Shown here: piece after piece, positions 33,777-42,835 of the stretch
Numbering within the stretch: position 1 is the first letter of the stretch
How the letters are laid out: each line of letters opens with the position of its first letter
Assembly: GCF_000495475.1 (NCBI RefSeq)
Contig: NZ_ASGZ01000002.1
Span: forward strand, 240,317 to 304,316
Reading direction: 5' to 3'
Source of the DNA: Candidatus Halobonum tyrrellensis G22
GTDB lineage: Archaea; Halobacteriota; Halobacteria; Halobacteriales; Haloferacaceae
Length of the DNA: 64,000 nucleotides
Made by a program: the position numbers and the translations under genes
The notes under the pieces: model-generated
Told to the model about the DNA's origin: nothing
What the model saw: the letters and a program-made list of their open reading frames with translations, nothing else
The model's database searches: none

Positions 33777-34715
33777 ATGGGTACGGAGAATAGTGGAGGA
33801 AGCATAGATAGAACGAATAGCCCGAATAGTCCGTACGACTCGCCCGACGGCGACAGCGAGCCGCGGGCGGTCTCGGTCTGCATGCTGAAGGGTGGAGTGG
33901 GCAAGTCGACCATCGCGGTCAACCTGACGCGCCAACTGGCGGCACACGGGCACGACGCCCTGCTGGTCGATCTCGACCCCAACGGACACGCCTCGGTGGG
34001 GTTGGGGTTCGACGACCGGTACCACGACACCGACGAGGACGTCGGCGACGTGTTCTTCGGCGAGACCGAGCCCGAAGCGGTGATCTACGACACCGGCTTC
34101 GAGTTCGACCTGCTCCCGTCGAGCGAGAACCTCGAACAGGTCGAACGCGAGATCGTGGTCGGCGACGTGTTCCAGCCGTCGTCGCTCTTGAAACGGGAGG
34201 TCGTCGACCCGCTGTTGGGCGAGCGGTACGACTACATCGTGACCGACTCGCCGGCGTACCGCTCGCGGTTGACCGACAACGCGCTGGTTGCGACGGCGAA
34301 CCTGGTCCTCCCGCTCGCGCCGGGCAACGAGGCCGTCTCGGGGCTCGAACGCACGATCGAACGCCAGATCGCCCCCCTCCGCCAGCACATGGACGTCGAC
34401 GTGCTCGCGCTCGTCCCCAACATGCTGAGCGACCGGATCGACCAGCGAACGCAGGACCGGCGGCTGCTCGAACGGCTGAACGCCCACGAGAGCCTCCAAG
34501 ACCGGATCCCGAACTTCGCACGCATCACCGACTGGGAGGCGGTCGACGCGGGGGAGATATCGCCGCGGCCGGGGATCCGCGACCGCACGAGCATCACGAA
34601 GGCGTACGGCGAGCGCCAGCCCTTACTCGACTACGACCCCGACTGCGACCAGCTCGCCTGTTTCGACGAACTCGCGCACGTCACCGAGGCGGGAGGCGTG
34701 GTCCGGCGTGGCTGA
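33777..34715 (+). CDS. parA: ParA-family partition ATPase
   Basis: 312 residues. The deviant Walker A is KGGVGKST (about 38-45), followed by LLVDLDPNGHASVGLG (Walker A' Asp). DYIVTDSPA is the Walker B-like strand, and LPLAPGNEAVSGLERTIE continues the MinD/ParA fold. It would use ATP on DNA to segregate a replicon together with the product of the overlapping gene at 34708. The first 30 residues are an unusual Asn/Ser-rich tail; all three AAT codons of the gene lie there, inside GAATAG motifs, while the nine other Asn codons are AAC, so this stretch looks constrained as DNA. The ATG at 33777 is preferred to an ATG at 33654, which would place the upstream motif cluster inside the gene. Confidence 0.9.
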   Translation: MGTENSGGSIDRTNSPNSPYDSPDGDSEPRAVSVCMLKGGVGKSTIAVNLTRQLAAHGHDALLVDLDPNGHASVGLGFDDRYHDTDEDVGDVFFGETEPEAVIYDTGFEFDLLPSSENLEQVEREIVVGDVFQPSSLLKREVVDPLLGERYDYIVTDSPAYRSRLTDNALVATANLVLPLAPGNEAVSGLERTIERQIAPLRQHMDVDVLALVPNMLSDRIDQRTQDRRLLERLNAHESLQDRIPNFARITDWEAVDAGEISPRPGIRDRTSITKAYGERQPLLDYDPDCDQLACFDELAHVTEAGGVVRRG

Positions 34716-35079
34716 GGAGGACCCGTTCGCGGACCTCGGCGAGACGCTCGACGACGAGGCGGACGGAGCCGACGAGCCGTCCGGCGACTCCGACGCCGCG
34801 GGGGGCGCCGACCGCGACCCGCTGACCGACCGCGCGTTCTCGTACGAGGCGGCCGTCCAGCGGCCCTTCTACGCCCGCGAGGCGACCGTCGAGGCGTTCG
34901 ACGCGTGGCTGAACTACGAACTCGAACGCGAACTCGACGACCGAGGGTACCGTGAGATCGTGGTCCGCGAGATGACCGACGCGCTCCTCCGGACGGTAGT
35001 CGAGGAGGACCTCGTCGACGAGGTGGCCGAGCGGTTCGAGTCCGCGCGGGCGAACCCGGACGACGACTCGAAGGGCTGA
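34708..35079 (+). CDS. ParA partner protein (putative partition adaptor/DNA-binding protein)
   Basis: 123 residues, starting at GTG 34708 and overlapping the end of parA by eight bases. It opens with DPFADLGETL, has an acidic linker, and ends in a helical domain from FSYEAAVQRPFYAR. The position directly after parA is where partition systems encode the centromere-binding protein, but no HTH or ParB signature is visible; a ribbon-helix-helix fold is possible. A similar protein is encoded at 8745-9218. Likely role: binding the GAATAGC/T sites around this operon and stimulating ParA. That role is inferred from position and the paralogue. Confidence 0.65.
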   Translation: MAEEDPFADLGETLDDEADGADEPSGDSDAAGGADRDPLTDRAFSYEAAVQRPFYAREATVEAFDAWLNYELERELDDRGYREIVVREMTDALLRTVVEEDLVDEVAERFESARANPDDDSKG

Positions 35080-35128
35080 CCCCGACGGCCCGCCCGAGTG
35101 AACTAGCCGCTCGACGTTTCTCTAGAAG

Positions 35129-35198
35129 GAATAGCCAGAACAGGTAGAATCTAGAAAGTAGATCCCAATTTGGGAATAGCACAGATAGAATACTATTC
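35129..35198. promoter_or_regulatory. GAATAGC motif cluster downstream of the parA operon
   Basis: Forward copies GAATAGC lie at 35129-35135 and 35174-35180, and a GAATACTATTC palindrome-like element at 35188-35198 holds a reverse GAATAGT. Between them CCCAATTTGGG (35164-35174) is another small palindrome. The AT-rich stretch contrasts with the surrounding GC-rich DNA. It is a candidate centromere-like site on the far side of the parA operon from the cluster at 33673-33697. Confidence 0.5.
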
Positions 35199-35336
35199 GA
35201 GAGCTCGTGAGGCGCACGACCAGCCAACGAGGGAGGGAGAATCGGAGACCGGTCGGGCGGTCGGAAGACCCCCCTCGGTCCGGTCGGCGCGTCCGCCACC
35301 CCAGCCGTTTTCCTCCGCGGGCGCGAGTGGTGAGCC

Positions 35337-35768
35337 ATGGGTGTGACGACCGACGGCGAGGAGGGAGGGCGGCTGACGCTCGCGTTCACGTTCGCGGCGT
35401 TCGAGGAGTTCGCCCGCCCGGGGGCGGTGCTCGCGGACGCCCGCGAGTGGAGTCGGTACGTCGGCGTGGTCGGCAACGACACCGAGGCGGTGCGGGCGTT
35501 CCTGCGGGCGCGCGACTTGCGACACGACTTCGAACTCGGCGACCGGGACAAGTGGCTCGCGCTCCGGGAACTCCGGGCCGAAACCGACACCCCGCGGCAC
35601 GTCCTCGTCGGCACGAGCCGCGACGACCGGATGGCGGCCGAGGGGACCGGCTGGGAGTTCGTCCCGGTCGGAGAGGCGGCCGAGAAGGCGGGGTGGGAGC
35701 GCGGCGACGGCACCGACGAGTCGGCGGGGCTCGCGAGTCGTCTCCGCGCGCTCTTCGGCCGTCGGTGA
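35337..35768 (+). CDS. Conserved haloarchaeal protein, possibly DUF7124-like
   Basis: 143 residues. A strand-helix start LTLAFTFAAFEEFARPGAVLADAREWSRYVGVVG is followed by a helix pair containing FLRARDLRHDFELGDRDKWLALRELR, then the strand/loop RHVLVGTSRDDRMAAEGTGWEFVPVGEAAEKAGW. From memory this pattern matches a haloarchaeal conserved family (I believe DUF7124), but I could not check it. No signal or membrane segment. The C-terminus (about 122-143) is basic at the very end (LFGRR). Function unknown. The ATG at 35337 precedes the conserved first strand by a short Gly/Asp-rich tail. Confidence 0.65.
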   Translation: MGVTTDGEEGGRLTLAFTFAAFEEFARPGAVLADAREWSRYVGVVGNDTEAVRAFLRARDLRHDFELGDRDKWLALRELRAETDTPRHVLVGTSRDDRMAAEGTGWEFVPVGEAAEKAGWERGDGTDESAGLASRLRALFGRR

Positions 35769-36505
35769 AGGGCGGCACCGGTCGGACTGTCCCCGACCGT
35801 CCATCACCGTCCCCGCCGACGGCTCCGCCACCGACATCGGTGAGCGCGGCGTCGAACGCTCGGGCGATCAGCGCCGCGGGTCGCCAGGCCGGACCGCCCT
35901 CCAGCGCCCGGCAGCGTTCGGCTTCGACGAGGTTCCCTCGGCGGTCGATACAGGGACCGAGATACCGATACGGCGGTCGAACGACGAACTCCGCCGCCTC
36001 GATAGCTGTTCCCTCTACGAGAACATATCGCCGGCAGTTCGACCGGCCTCTCTCGCGGCTCCGTCGGTAGTTTTCCGGACTGAGCGGTCGAGCGGCGTGA
36101 AACGACCGTTCGGGGTTGGGTCCGGAATCGATCGGGGGACGCGAACGGTCGCGGAGTTCGATTACGGCGATACTACTGTAATTCCTGCGGTCGGATCGCC
36201 CGGACCAGTCAGTCAGACGGGTCGCAGTTCCTCACTATCCGGTCGCTAACCGCCGCTCGGTGACCGTTCACGCGGTGCGCCCGAAACTGCCGCTCGGACG
36301 AGGGGGTTCGTCAGAGGCGAACGGGTCGACTCGCGGCGGATCGACGGCCGAGACACGGGGAATATCGTCGGCGCTCCACCGGAAAGCCGGTGTCTCTCGG
36401 CGGACCCCCGGGGCGGGGGGAGCGACGGACGCGACTCGTCGCGTCGGCGGCCGCCGACTCGCCGCCGACGGCCGACGACGCGGGACGACCGTCGGCGCGT
36501 GCGAC
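35769..36505. other. 737-bp stretch without a clear gene, possible minus-strand gene remnant
   Basis: On the minus strand between about 36060 and 35850 one frame reads as protein-like sequence (RRYVLVEGTAIEAAEF, RPPYRYLGPCIDRRGN, EAERCRALEGGPAWRPAAL), but I found no ATG, GTG or TTG in that frame before the upstream stop at 36232-36234, and no natural end. It may be debris of a small gene. Nothing could be assigned in the remaining part (36100-36505). Confidence 0.3.
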
Positions 36506-37843
36506 TCACCTCGGCCGTTCGGGAACGACCACCACGACCACGTCGTTGACGTTCGTCCCGGTCGGACCGGTTCGGACGGCCGCGCCCACGGACGAGAGGT
36601 ACGCCCCGGCGTCGCTGTCGCGGAGCGCCGCCCGCGCCGCCTCGGGGTCGGTCACCGTCCCGCGGTCGACGACACCGCCCGCGGCGTCGGTACTGCCGTC
36701 CTCGCCGTCGGTGTCGACGGCGGCGACGGTCGCGTCCGCGTCGAGTTCGAGCGCCGCCGAGAGGGCGAACTCTTGGTTCGGCCCGCCCGTGCCCTCGCCC
36801 GCGACGGAGACGGTGCACTCGCCGCCCGCGAGCAGGACGGCCGGCGGGTCGACCGGGTCGCCGGACGCCGCGACCTCCTCCGCGACGGCGACGATGGGTT
36901 TGGCCACCTCGCGCGCCTCCCCTCGCAGCCGCGAGGTGAGCACCACGGGTTCGTAGCCCGCCGCCTCGGCGACGCCGCGCGCGGCGTCGAGCGCCGTCGC
37001 GTTGTCCGCGACGAAGTGGACGCTCGCGCGGTCGAACGCCGGGTCGTCCGGCGCGGGCGTCTCCGGGAACGCGCCCTCCGTCCCCGCGTCGAGATGGTCG
37101 CGGACGGCGTCCGGAACGCGGAGGTCCCGCCGGTCGAGGACGGCGAGCGCGTCGGCGTACGTCGTCGGGTCGGGCACGGTCGGGCCGCTACCCACCGTCG
37201 AGGGGTCGTCGCCCACCACGTCGCTCACGAGCAGGCTCGCGACCGTCGCCGGCGCCGCCGCCGCGGCTACCCGACCGCCCTTGACCGCCGAGAGGTGCTT
37301 CCGGACCGCGTTCACCTCGCCGATGGGCGCGCCCGCGTCGAGCAGCGCCCGGGTGGTCGCACGCAGGTCGTCGACGGTCACGTCGCCCGCGGGGGCGGTC
37401 AAGAGCGCGCTCGCGCCGCCCGTCAGGACGAACAGGGCGAGCGTCCGCTCGCCGGCCGCGTCGAGGCGCGCGAGGAGGTCGGCCGTCGCCTCGGCGTTGC
37501 GCGCGCTCGGCAGCGGGTGGTCGCCGACGGCGTTCCGGACCCCCTCGACGGCGGCCGGTTCCTTCGTGACGACCACCCCCCCGGAGAGGCGGTCGCCGAG
37601 CACCGATTCGAGCGCGCGGGTCGCGCCGGCGGCGGCCTTCCCGCCCCCGACGACGAGGACCTCGTCGTACTCCGTCAGGTCGTACCGCTGGTCGCCGACG
37701 GTCAGCGTCTCCCCGTCGCGGTCGACCGCCGCGAGCGTCGCGGTTTCGGGGTCGGCCGCCTCGACCGCGGTCTCGATACAGTCGAGCGCGAGCGCCCGTT
37801 CGGGTGTCGACGCGAGTCGGTCGCGGTCCGCGATCCGTGTCAT
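36506..37843 (-). CDS. Glycerate 2-kinase (MOFRL family)
   Basis: 445 residues, full length for archaeal glycerate 2-kinase. It phosphorylates D-glycerate to 2-phosphoglycerate. The N-terminal domain has VVGGGKAAAGATRALE and the phosphate loop LTGGASALLTAP, with GEVNAVRKHLSAVKGGR following. The C-terminal MOFRL part has LLAGGECTVSVAGEGTGGPNQEFALS and the end GTNVNDVVVVVV. A TATA-like GTTTTGTTCC about 28 bases upstream of the ATG at 37843 suggests a leaderless transcript. In a pectin/galactarate context it could salvage glycerate from tartronate semialdehyde or glyceraldehyde, or from a semi-phosphorylative Entner-Doudoroff route. It sits at the left edge of the pectin locus. Confidence 0.92.
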   Translation of the reverse strand: MTRIADRDRLASTPERALALDCIETAVEAADPETATLAAVDRDGETLTVGDQRYDLTEYDEVLVVGGGKAAAGATRALESVLGDRLSGGVVVTKEPAAVEGVRNAVGDHPLPSARNAEATADLLARLDAAGERTLALFVLTGGASALLTAPAGDVTVDDLRATTRALLDAGAPIGEVNAVRKHLSAVKGGRVAAAAAPATVASLLVSDVVGDDPSTVGSGPTVPDPTTYADALAVLDRRDLRVPDAVRDHLDAGTEGAFPETPAPDDPAFDRASVHFVADNATALDAARGVAEAAGYEPVVLTSRLRGEAREVAKPIVAVAEEVAASGDPVDPPAVLLAGGECTVSVAGEGTGGPNQEFALSAALELDADATVAAVDTDGEDGSTDAAGGVVDRGTVTDPEAARAALRDSDAGAYLSSVGAAVRTGPTGTNVNDVVVVVVPERPR

Positions 37844-38005
37844 ACCGCGGGTCGGCGCGGCCGGAACAAAACCCCTGCGCCGCGACCGACCGCGAGCGAG
37901 CGCGGCGTCTCACCCCGCCGTTCCCCCATCCCGATCGAGTTCGGTGAATCGAGTCGAGTCCGCCGTCCCGGCGGGACGGCGCCCGCGGCGCGGACGCGGT
38001 CCGGG

Positions 38006-39571
38006 CTACTCCCGGACCTCGATATCGGCGCCCTCGTCGACGACGACGGCGTCCGAGAGGGGACCGTAGTTGCCGCCGAGCGAGACGGCGCCGGGGGCGT
38101 CGCCGCCGACGCGGGCGAACGCGTCGCCGCCGTCGGGCGCGGTACAGCCGCGCAGGCGGAGCAGTTCCACGTCGACGGCGCGGACGGCGGGCGGCGCCCC
38201 GCCTTCGGTCTCGAACCCGTCGAGGGTGACCGCGGTGCTCTCCTCGACGGTGAGCGGCGTCCCGTCCGGGACGGTCACCCGGACGTCGTTGAAGGAGACG
38301 TCGTCGAGCGACTTACAGAACATCCCGTGTTGCTGTTCGTACCCCTTCGCCATCGCGGGCGAGAGGTCCGTCGCGTCGAACGACCGGGTCGCCTCGATGT
38401 CGACGTCGTCGAACGTGATGCCGCCGAAGCGTCGCTCGGGGAGTCCGGTCAGGAAGGCGGCCGACTCCACCTCCTTGGCGGTGACGTGGTGGAAGTGTAC
38501 GTCGCGGACCGCGGGCGTCGACTCGTCGACGGCCACGGGGTCGCTGTCGATGTCGGTCTGGTAGTAGCCGTTGATCACGAACGGGCACGCCACCCGGCGC
38601 ATCACGATGGTGTCGAACCGGAGGTCCTCGACGGTACCGCCGCGGCCGCGCGTCGACTTGATCCGGATGCCGCGGTCGGTCCCCGTGAACGTGCAGTTCG
38701 TGACGGTCACGTGACGCACGTCGCCCGCCGTCTCCGACCCGACGACGACGCCGCCGTGGCCCGCCTCGACGGTGCAGTTGGTGACGACGACGTTCTCGCA
38801 GGGGCGGCCGACCCGGCGACCCTCCTCGTCTTTCCCCGACTTGAGACAGATGGCGTCGTCGCCCGCGTTGATGTACGTGTCGCTGATCCGGACGAACCGC
38901 GAGGAGTCGACGTCGATGCCGTCGCCGTTGGGCGCGTCCGCGGGGTTCTCTATCGTGAGGTCGTGGAGCGTGACGTCCTCGGAGTAGACCACGTGCGTGT
39001 TCCAAAACGGGGAGTTGCGCAGCGTGACCCCGGAGACGGAGACGTTCTCGGACTCGCTCACCTGGAACAGCGGCGGGCGGAGCGTGAAACTGCTCACGTC
39101 GTCCGACCGGTCGTTGGCCGCGTCGAACTCCGCGAGTCGCTCGGCCAGGTCGTCGGGGAGTTCGTCGTCGTCGACGCCGTAGAACTGCCACCAGTAGTCG
39201 CCCTGGCCGTCGACCGTCCCCCGGCCCGTTATCTCCACGTTCTCGGCGTCTTCGACCAGCAGACACGGGTGGAAGCCGGTCTGGTCCCACCCCTCCCACC
39301 GGCTCTCCTTGGCGGGGAACGCCTCGTGGTCGCGGACGAACGACAGCGTCGCCCCCGCGCGGAGGTCGAGCGTCGTGTCGTCGCCGACCGTCAGCGGCGC
39401 GGTGGTGTACGTCCCCGGCGGGACGACCACGGTCCCGCCGCTCGCCGCGCAGTCGTCGAGCGCCCCCTGGATCGCCTCGGTGTCGAGCGACTCGCCGTCC
39501 CCCGTCGCACCGTACTCGCGAACGTCCCGAACGTCTCCGGCGCCTCCGGTCTCCTCGGCGTCTCGGTTCAC
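38006..39571 (-). CDS. Polygalacturonase, glycoside hydrolase family 28, cytoplasmic
   Basis: 521 residues from GTG 39571; a GTG at 39586 would add five. The right-handed beta-helix is marked by Val/Thr-rich repeats. The GH28 catalytic set is visible: NGDGIDVDSS (Asp of NxD), NAGDDAICLKSG (paired Asp), AGHGGVVVGSE (His) and RIKSTRGRGG (Arg-x-Lys). It cleaves alpha-1,4 galacturonosyl links by inversion. There is no signal peptide, so it probably acts on imported oligogalacturonides. The N-terminal VREYGATGDGESLDTEAIQ is the usual pectate-lyase-3-like opening. A TATA-like CGTTTATT about 28 bases before 39571 supports that start. Divergent from the binding protein at 39720, with 148 bases between the starts. 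Confidence 0.9.
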   Translation of the reverse strand: MNRDAEETGGAGDVRDVREYGATGDGESLDTEAIQGALDDCAASGGTVVVPPGTYTTAPLTVGDDTTLDLRAGATLSFVRDHEAFPAKESRWEGWDQTGFHPCLLVEDAENVEITGRGTVDGQGDYWWQFYGVDDDELPDDLAERLAEFDAANDRSDDVSSFTLRPPLFQVSESENVSVSGVTLRNSPFWNTHVVYSEDVTLHDLTIENPADAPNGDGIDVDSSRFVRISDTYINAGDDAICLKSGKDEEGRRVGRPCENVVVTNCTVEAGHGGVVVGSETAGDVRHVTVTNCTFTGTDRGIRIKSTRGRGGTVEDLRFDTIVMRRVACPFVINGYYQTDIDSDPVAVDESTPAVRDVHFHHVTAKEVESAAFLTGLPERRFGGITFDDVDIEATRSFDATDLSPAMAKGYEQQHGMFCKSLDDVSFNDVRVTVPDGTPLTVEESTAVTLDGFETEGGAPPAVRAVDVELLRLRGCTAPDGGDAFARVGGDAPGAVSLGGNYGPLSDAVVVDEGADIEVRE

Positions 39572-39719
39572 CCTCGGGGGATCCACGAGCGGCCGAATAA
39601 ACGTTCCGCCGGAGTGTACCGCTCCCGACGCGTCTGACCGACTCGCCGTAGCTACCTTCTTGCGTCCTACCCCCGATTAATCCTAATCTTTTTATCTGAT
39701 TAGACTCACGCCCCCTGGT
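39572..39719. promoter_or_regulatory. Divergent promoter of polygalacturonase and binding-protein genes, with inverted repeat over the TATA box
   Basis: On the plus strand CTAATC (39683-39688) and GATTAG (39698-39703) flank TTTTTATCT, the likely TATA element whose centre is about 27 bases before the ATG at 39720. A preceding GATTAATC palindrome (39675-39682) adjoins it. On the minus strand the box CGTTTATT (39596-39603) serves the polygalacturonase. The arrangement suggests repression by a dimer that covers the TATA box, possibly the IclR protein at 62687. Confidence 0.5.
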
Positions 39720-41804
39720 ATGGCAGACCGTACCAGTAGCGATTCGGAGACCTGGATCGACGATCACGAGTGGGGCTCGGTGCCGACCCAGACGCGGCGC
39801 CGTCTACTCGGAAAGGCATTCGGCGGTGGGGCCGCGCTCGCCGGATTGGCGGGCTGTATGGGCGGAGAGGAGGGCGACGGCACGTCGAGTGAGCCGGACA
39901 CCACCGCCGAGACGACCGACACGAGCGACGACTCTACGCTCGATATCATCACCCAAGTGGTCCCCCAAGACGCCCAGTTCAACTGGTACGCCCCCTCTCA
40001 CCACTTCGACGACCTCCGGTGGGGGTTCCCGATGTGGGACATGCTGGCGGTCCACGACCAGGTCGCGAACAAGACCAAGGGGATGATCCTGAAAGAGTGG
40101 TCGTTCAACGACGACGGGACCGTCACCTGGGTCCTCCGGGACACGTACACGTGGCACGACGGCTCGGATCTCGTCGCCGAGGACCTCGTCACGCAGTTGA
40201 AGATCGGACAGCTGATGGGACTCGTCCACAAGGGATGGGGAACCCGCCCCGCCTACGAGAACGTCGAGGCGACCGGGAAGTACGAACTCCAGTTCGAACT
40301 GCTCACGCCCGACATGAGCCCGGAACTGTTCATGTGGGGGCACGCCAAGCGGGAGTCGTGGCTCTGGGCCCACCGCGACAACTGGGGGAAGTACGCCGAC
40401 CTGTACGACGACGCCACGACGGACGATGCACTCGCGGACGCGCAGACGCAGTTGACGAACGAGGTCAAGGCGCCGATAACCGACTCCTCGGTTCTCCCGG
40501 GAAACTCGGTGTGGAACCCCACGGCAGTCGAGGGACAGACGCTGCGGTTCGAGCCGTACGACGACTACTACAGTCCCTACAGCGAGGCGGAGTGGGCCGA
40601 AGGGGAGATCACGGGCGATCAGGTCGACTACACGCTGGAGTCGACGTACTTCCCGAACCAGCAACAGCGCACCCAGGCGATGTCCGAGGAACTCCTCGAC
40701 ATCAGTTACCCACCTCTGTCCGACAGCGCTCGGCAGGACATGCGCGACATCGGGTTCGAACCGGCCGAGTCGTTCCCGGTCGAGCAGATCAACCCTCGAA
40801 TGCGGGACCTCTCGATCGGGTACCGGTTCAACATGCAGGACCCGATCACTGGCGACCGCCGGGTCCGGAAGGCCATCGCGCACGTCGTCCCGCGCAAGCC
40901 GCTCGCGTCGTGGAACCCCTCCTACGAGGAGTACTGGATGGAGGATCGATACTACACCGGGCTCGGTCAGGATATGGAGGTGCTCCACTTCGGCGGCGAC
41001 GCCGAGGGCTGGCCGAACGATACGTTGGAGTCGTTCGAACAGTACGCCCACACGCAGGAGGACGTCGACACCGAACGAGCGACGCAGTTGCTCGAAGACG
41101 CCGGGTGGACGAAGCAGGACGGCCGATGGCACGACGCCGACGGGGAGCCGGTGACTCTCCAACTGTACACGATGCCGACGAACGAGGACAACAACCACTT
41201 CAAGGTCTCACAGCGGATCAAGGCGTTCCTCAACGAGTTCGGACTCCGAACTCAGATGACGGCGGAGGAGGCGTCGATTCGGAACAGCGAGACGCTCGAG
41301 TCCGGCGACTGGCACATGATGGCGTCGTACCCCGGTTCGATCATCAAACTCGCGCTCAAGGACTTCGAACTCGACTTCCCCTTCCGGAAGAACTGGAGCG
41401 GGGACTCCATCGACGTCCGTCGGGAGTGGGGGATGGACGAGACGGTCGAGGTGCCGTATCCGGTCGGCGACCCCGACGGCGACCTCGAACAGGTCAACGT
41501 CTACGAGAAGATGCGGCGGCTCCAGACGAAACTCTCGGAGGAGGAGCGGGGACGCCTCGTCGAGGAGGTGGCCTGGATCTACAACCAGTCGATCCCGTTG
41601 TTCGCCGTCAGCGAGGAGGGCGGCATCGGCGGCTACTGGATGAACAAGAGTCGGTGGCGAACGTACGGTCCGCAGGACGGTGAGAACCCGGTCTTCCGGT
41701 ATCTCGTCATCGAAGTCGGCGAGTACTCGTACGCCCAGTACGCCGCCAAGTTCGGAACCGATTGGTTCGGACCGACCGGGACCGATGGATCTGGAGGCGG
41801 GTGA
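39720..41804 (+). CDS. ABC transporter solute-binding lipoprotein (SBP family 5), probable oligogalacturonide binder 1
   Basis: 694 residues, long for SBP family 5. A soluble acidic N-terminus (WIDDHEWG, residues 12-19) precedes the Tat motif TRRRLL and the lipobox LAGC at about residue 43. The mature part has canonical lobe order: WSFNDDGTVTWVLRDTYTWHDGSDLVAEDL, VRKAIAHVVPRKPL, then ATQLLEDAGWTKQDG and the second lobe. It is a close paralogue of 49730-51838. Its position between a polygalacturonase, a KdgD-like gene and a pectin methylesterase suggests an oligogalacturonide ligand rather than peptides; that is inference. It has no permease of its own nearby and may share the fused permease at 51975. 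Confidence 0.82.
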   Translation: MADRTSSDSETWIDDHEWGSVPTQTRRRLLGKAFGGGAALAGLAGCMGGEEGDGTSSEPDTTAETTDTSDDSTLDIITQVVPQDAQFNWYAPSHHFDDLRWGFPMWDMLAVHDQVANKTKGMILKEWSFNDDGTVTWVLRDTYTWHDGSDLVAEDLVTQLKIGQLMGLVHKGWGTRPAYENVEATGKYELQFELLTPDMSPELFMWGHAKRESWLWAHRDNWGKYADLYDDATTDDALADAQTQLTNEVKAPITDSSVLPGNSVWNPTAVEGQTLRFEPYDDYYSPYSEAEWAEGEITGDQVDYTLESTYFPNQQQRTQAMSEELLDISYPPLSDSARQDMRDIGFEPAESFPVEQINPRMRDLSIGYRFNMQDPITGDRRVRKAIAHVVPRKPLASWNPSYEEYWMEDRYYTGLGQDMEVLHFGGDAEGWPNDTLESFEQYAHTQEDVDTERATQLLEDAGWTKQDGRWHDADGEPVTLQLYTMPTNEDNNHFKVSQRIKAFLNEFGLRTQMTAEEASIRNSETLESGDWHMMASYPGSIIKLALKDFELDFPFRKNWSGDSIDVRREWGMDETVEVPYPVGDPDGDLEQVNVYEKMRRLQTKLSEEERGRLVEEVAWIYNQSIPLFAVSEEGGIGGYWMNKSRWRTYGPQDGENPVFRYLVIEVGEYSYAQYAAKFGTDWFGPTGTDGSGGG

Positions 41805-41853
41805 CCCGGACCGGACGAAGAACTTATTTAATCGTTCGGTCGAACCCTAACGG

Positions 41854-42792
41854 ATGATGAACGAGGATGCCCTCAGGAGACGCTTTCGCGACGTGGCGTT
41901 CACGACCGCGGTGCCGTTCACCGACGACGCGGCCGACGTCCGGTACGACGCGCTCGCCGAGAACGTCGCCGACCTGTACGACGCGGGCGCGCGACTGTTC
42001 GTCCCCTGTGGGAACACGGGCGAGTACTACGCGCTCTCGGAGGCGGAACGGAAGCGGGTCGTCCGGACGCACGTCGAGGCGACGGGCGACGACGCGACGG
42101 TCGCCGGCGGCGCGGGCGGCAGCCTCGCGACCGTGCGGTCGCTGACGGACGCCTACGAGGACGCGGGCGCGGACGCGGTCATGGTGATGCACCCCGACCA
42201 CACGTACGTCCACGAGGAGGGGTTGCGGGAGTACTACCGCGCGGTCTGTGAGTCGACCGACCTCGGGGTGGTGATATACAAGCGCGGCCCGGAGCTCACC
42301 CGCGAGGTGCTCGCGGACCTGAGCGAGCGCGAGTCAGTGGTCGCGGTCAAGTTCGCGGTCAACGACGTCAAGGAGTTCGCCGCCACCGTCGCGGACGCCC
42401 CGGGGGAGGTGACGTGGGTGAACGGGTTGGCCGAGCGGTTCGCGCTCTCGTACGCGGTAGAGGGGGCAGCGGGCTACACGACCGGGGTGGGTAACTTCGC
42501 GCCCGAGGCGACGCTCGCGCTGTTCGAGGCGGTCGACGCGGGCGAGTGGGAGCGCGCGCGGCGCCTCCAGCGGGCGATCCGACCGTTCGAGGACCTCCGC
42601 GAGGAGACGGGCGAGGGGAACTCGCTCGCGGCGGCGAACAACGTTCCCGCGGTCAAGGAGGGGATGCGGCTCGCGGGCTACCGGGCGGGACCGGTCCGCC
42701 CGCCGCTGACCGGCCTCTCGGAGGCGGACGCCGACCGCGCGGCCGACTACTACGACCGGATCGTCGACGCCCAGCCCCTGACCGCCGACTGA
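41854..42792 (+). CDS. DHDPS-family lyase/dehydratase (5-dehydro-4-deoxyglucarate dehydratase or KDG aldolase type)
   Basis: 312 residues, TIM barrel. The Schiff-base lysine is in VVAVKFAV, the conserved tyrosine in GVVIYKRG, and the carboxylate-binding GNTGEY replaces the GTTGE of lysine-biosynthetic enzymes. These features fit sugar-acid enzymes of the family, such as KdgD (which converts 5-dehydro-4-deoxyglucarate to 2-oxoglutarate semialdehyde) or 2-keto-3-deoxygluconate aldolase. In a pectin locus KdgD is the first choice; distinguishing needs structure-based comparison. A TATA-like ACTTATTTAATC at 41822-41833 lies about 27 bases before the ATG at 41854; a second ATG follows at 41857. 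Confidence 0.82.
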   Translation: MMNEDALRRRFRDVAFTTAVPFTDDAADVRYDALAENVADLYDAGARLFVPCGNTGEYYALSEAERKRVVRTHVEATGDDATVAGGAGGSLATVRSLTDAYEDAGADAVMVMHPDHTYVHEEGLREYYRAVCESTDLGVVIYKRGPELTREVLADLSERESVVAVKFAVNDVKEFAATVADAPGEVTWVNGLAERFALSYAVEGAAGYTTGVGNFAPEATLALFEAVDAGEWERARRLQRAIRPFEDLREETGEGNSLAAANNVPAVKEGMRLAGYRAGPVRPPLTGLSEADADRAADYYDRIVDAQPLTAD

Positions 42793-42835
42793 CGACGGAG
42801 CGTATATGTCCCCCGCGGCCGGAGGCTCACGCGTC

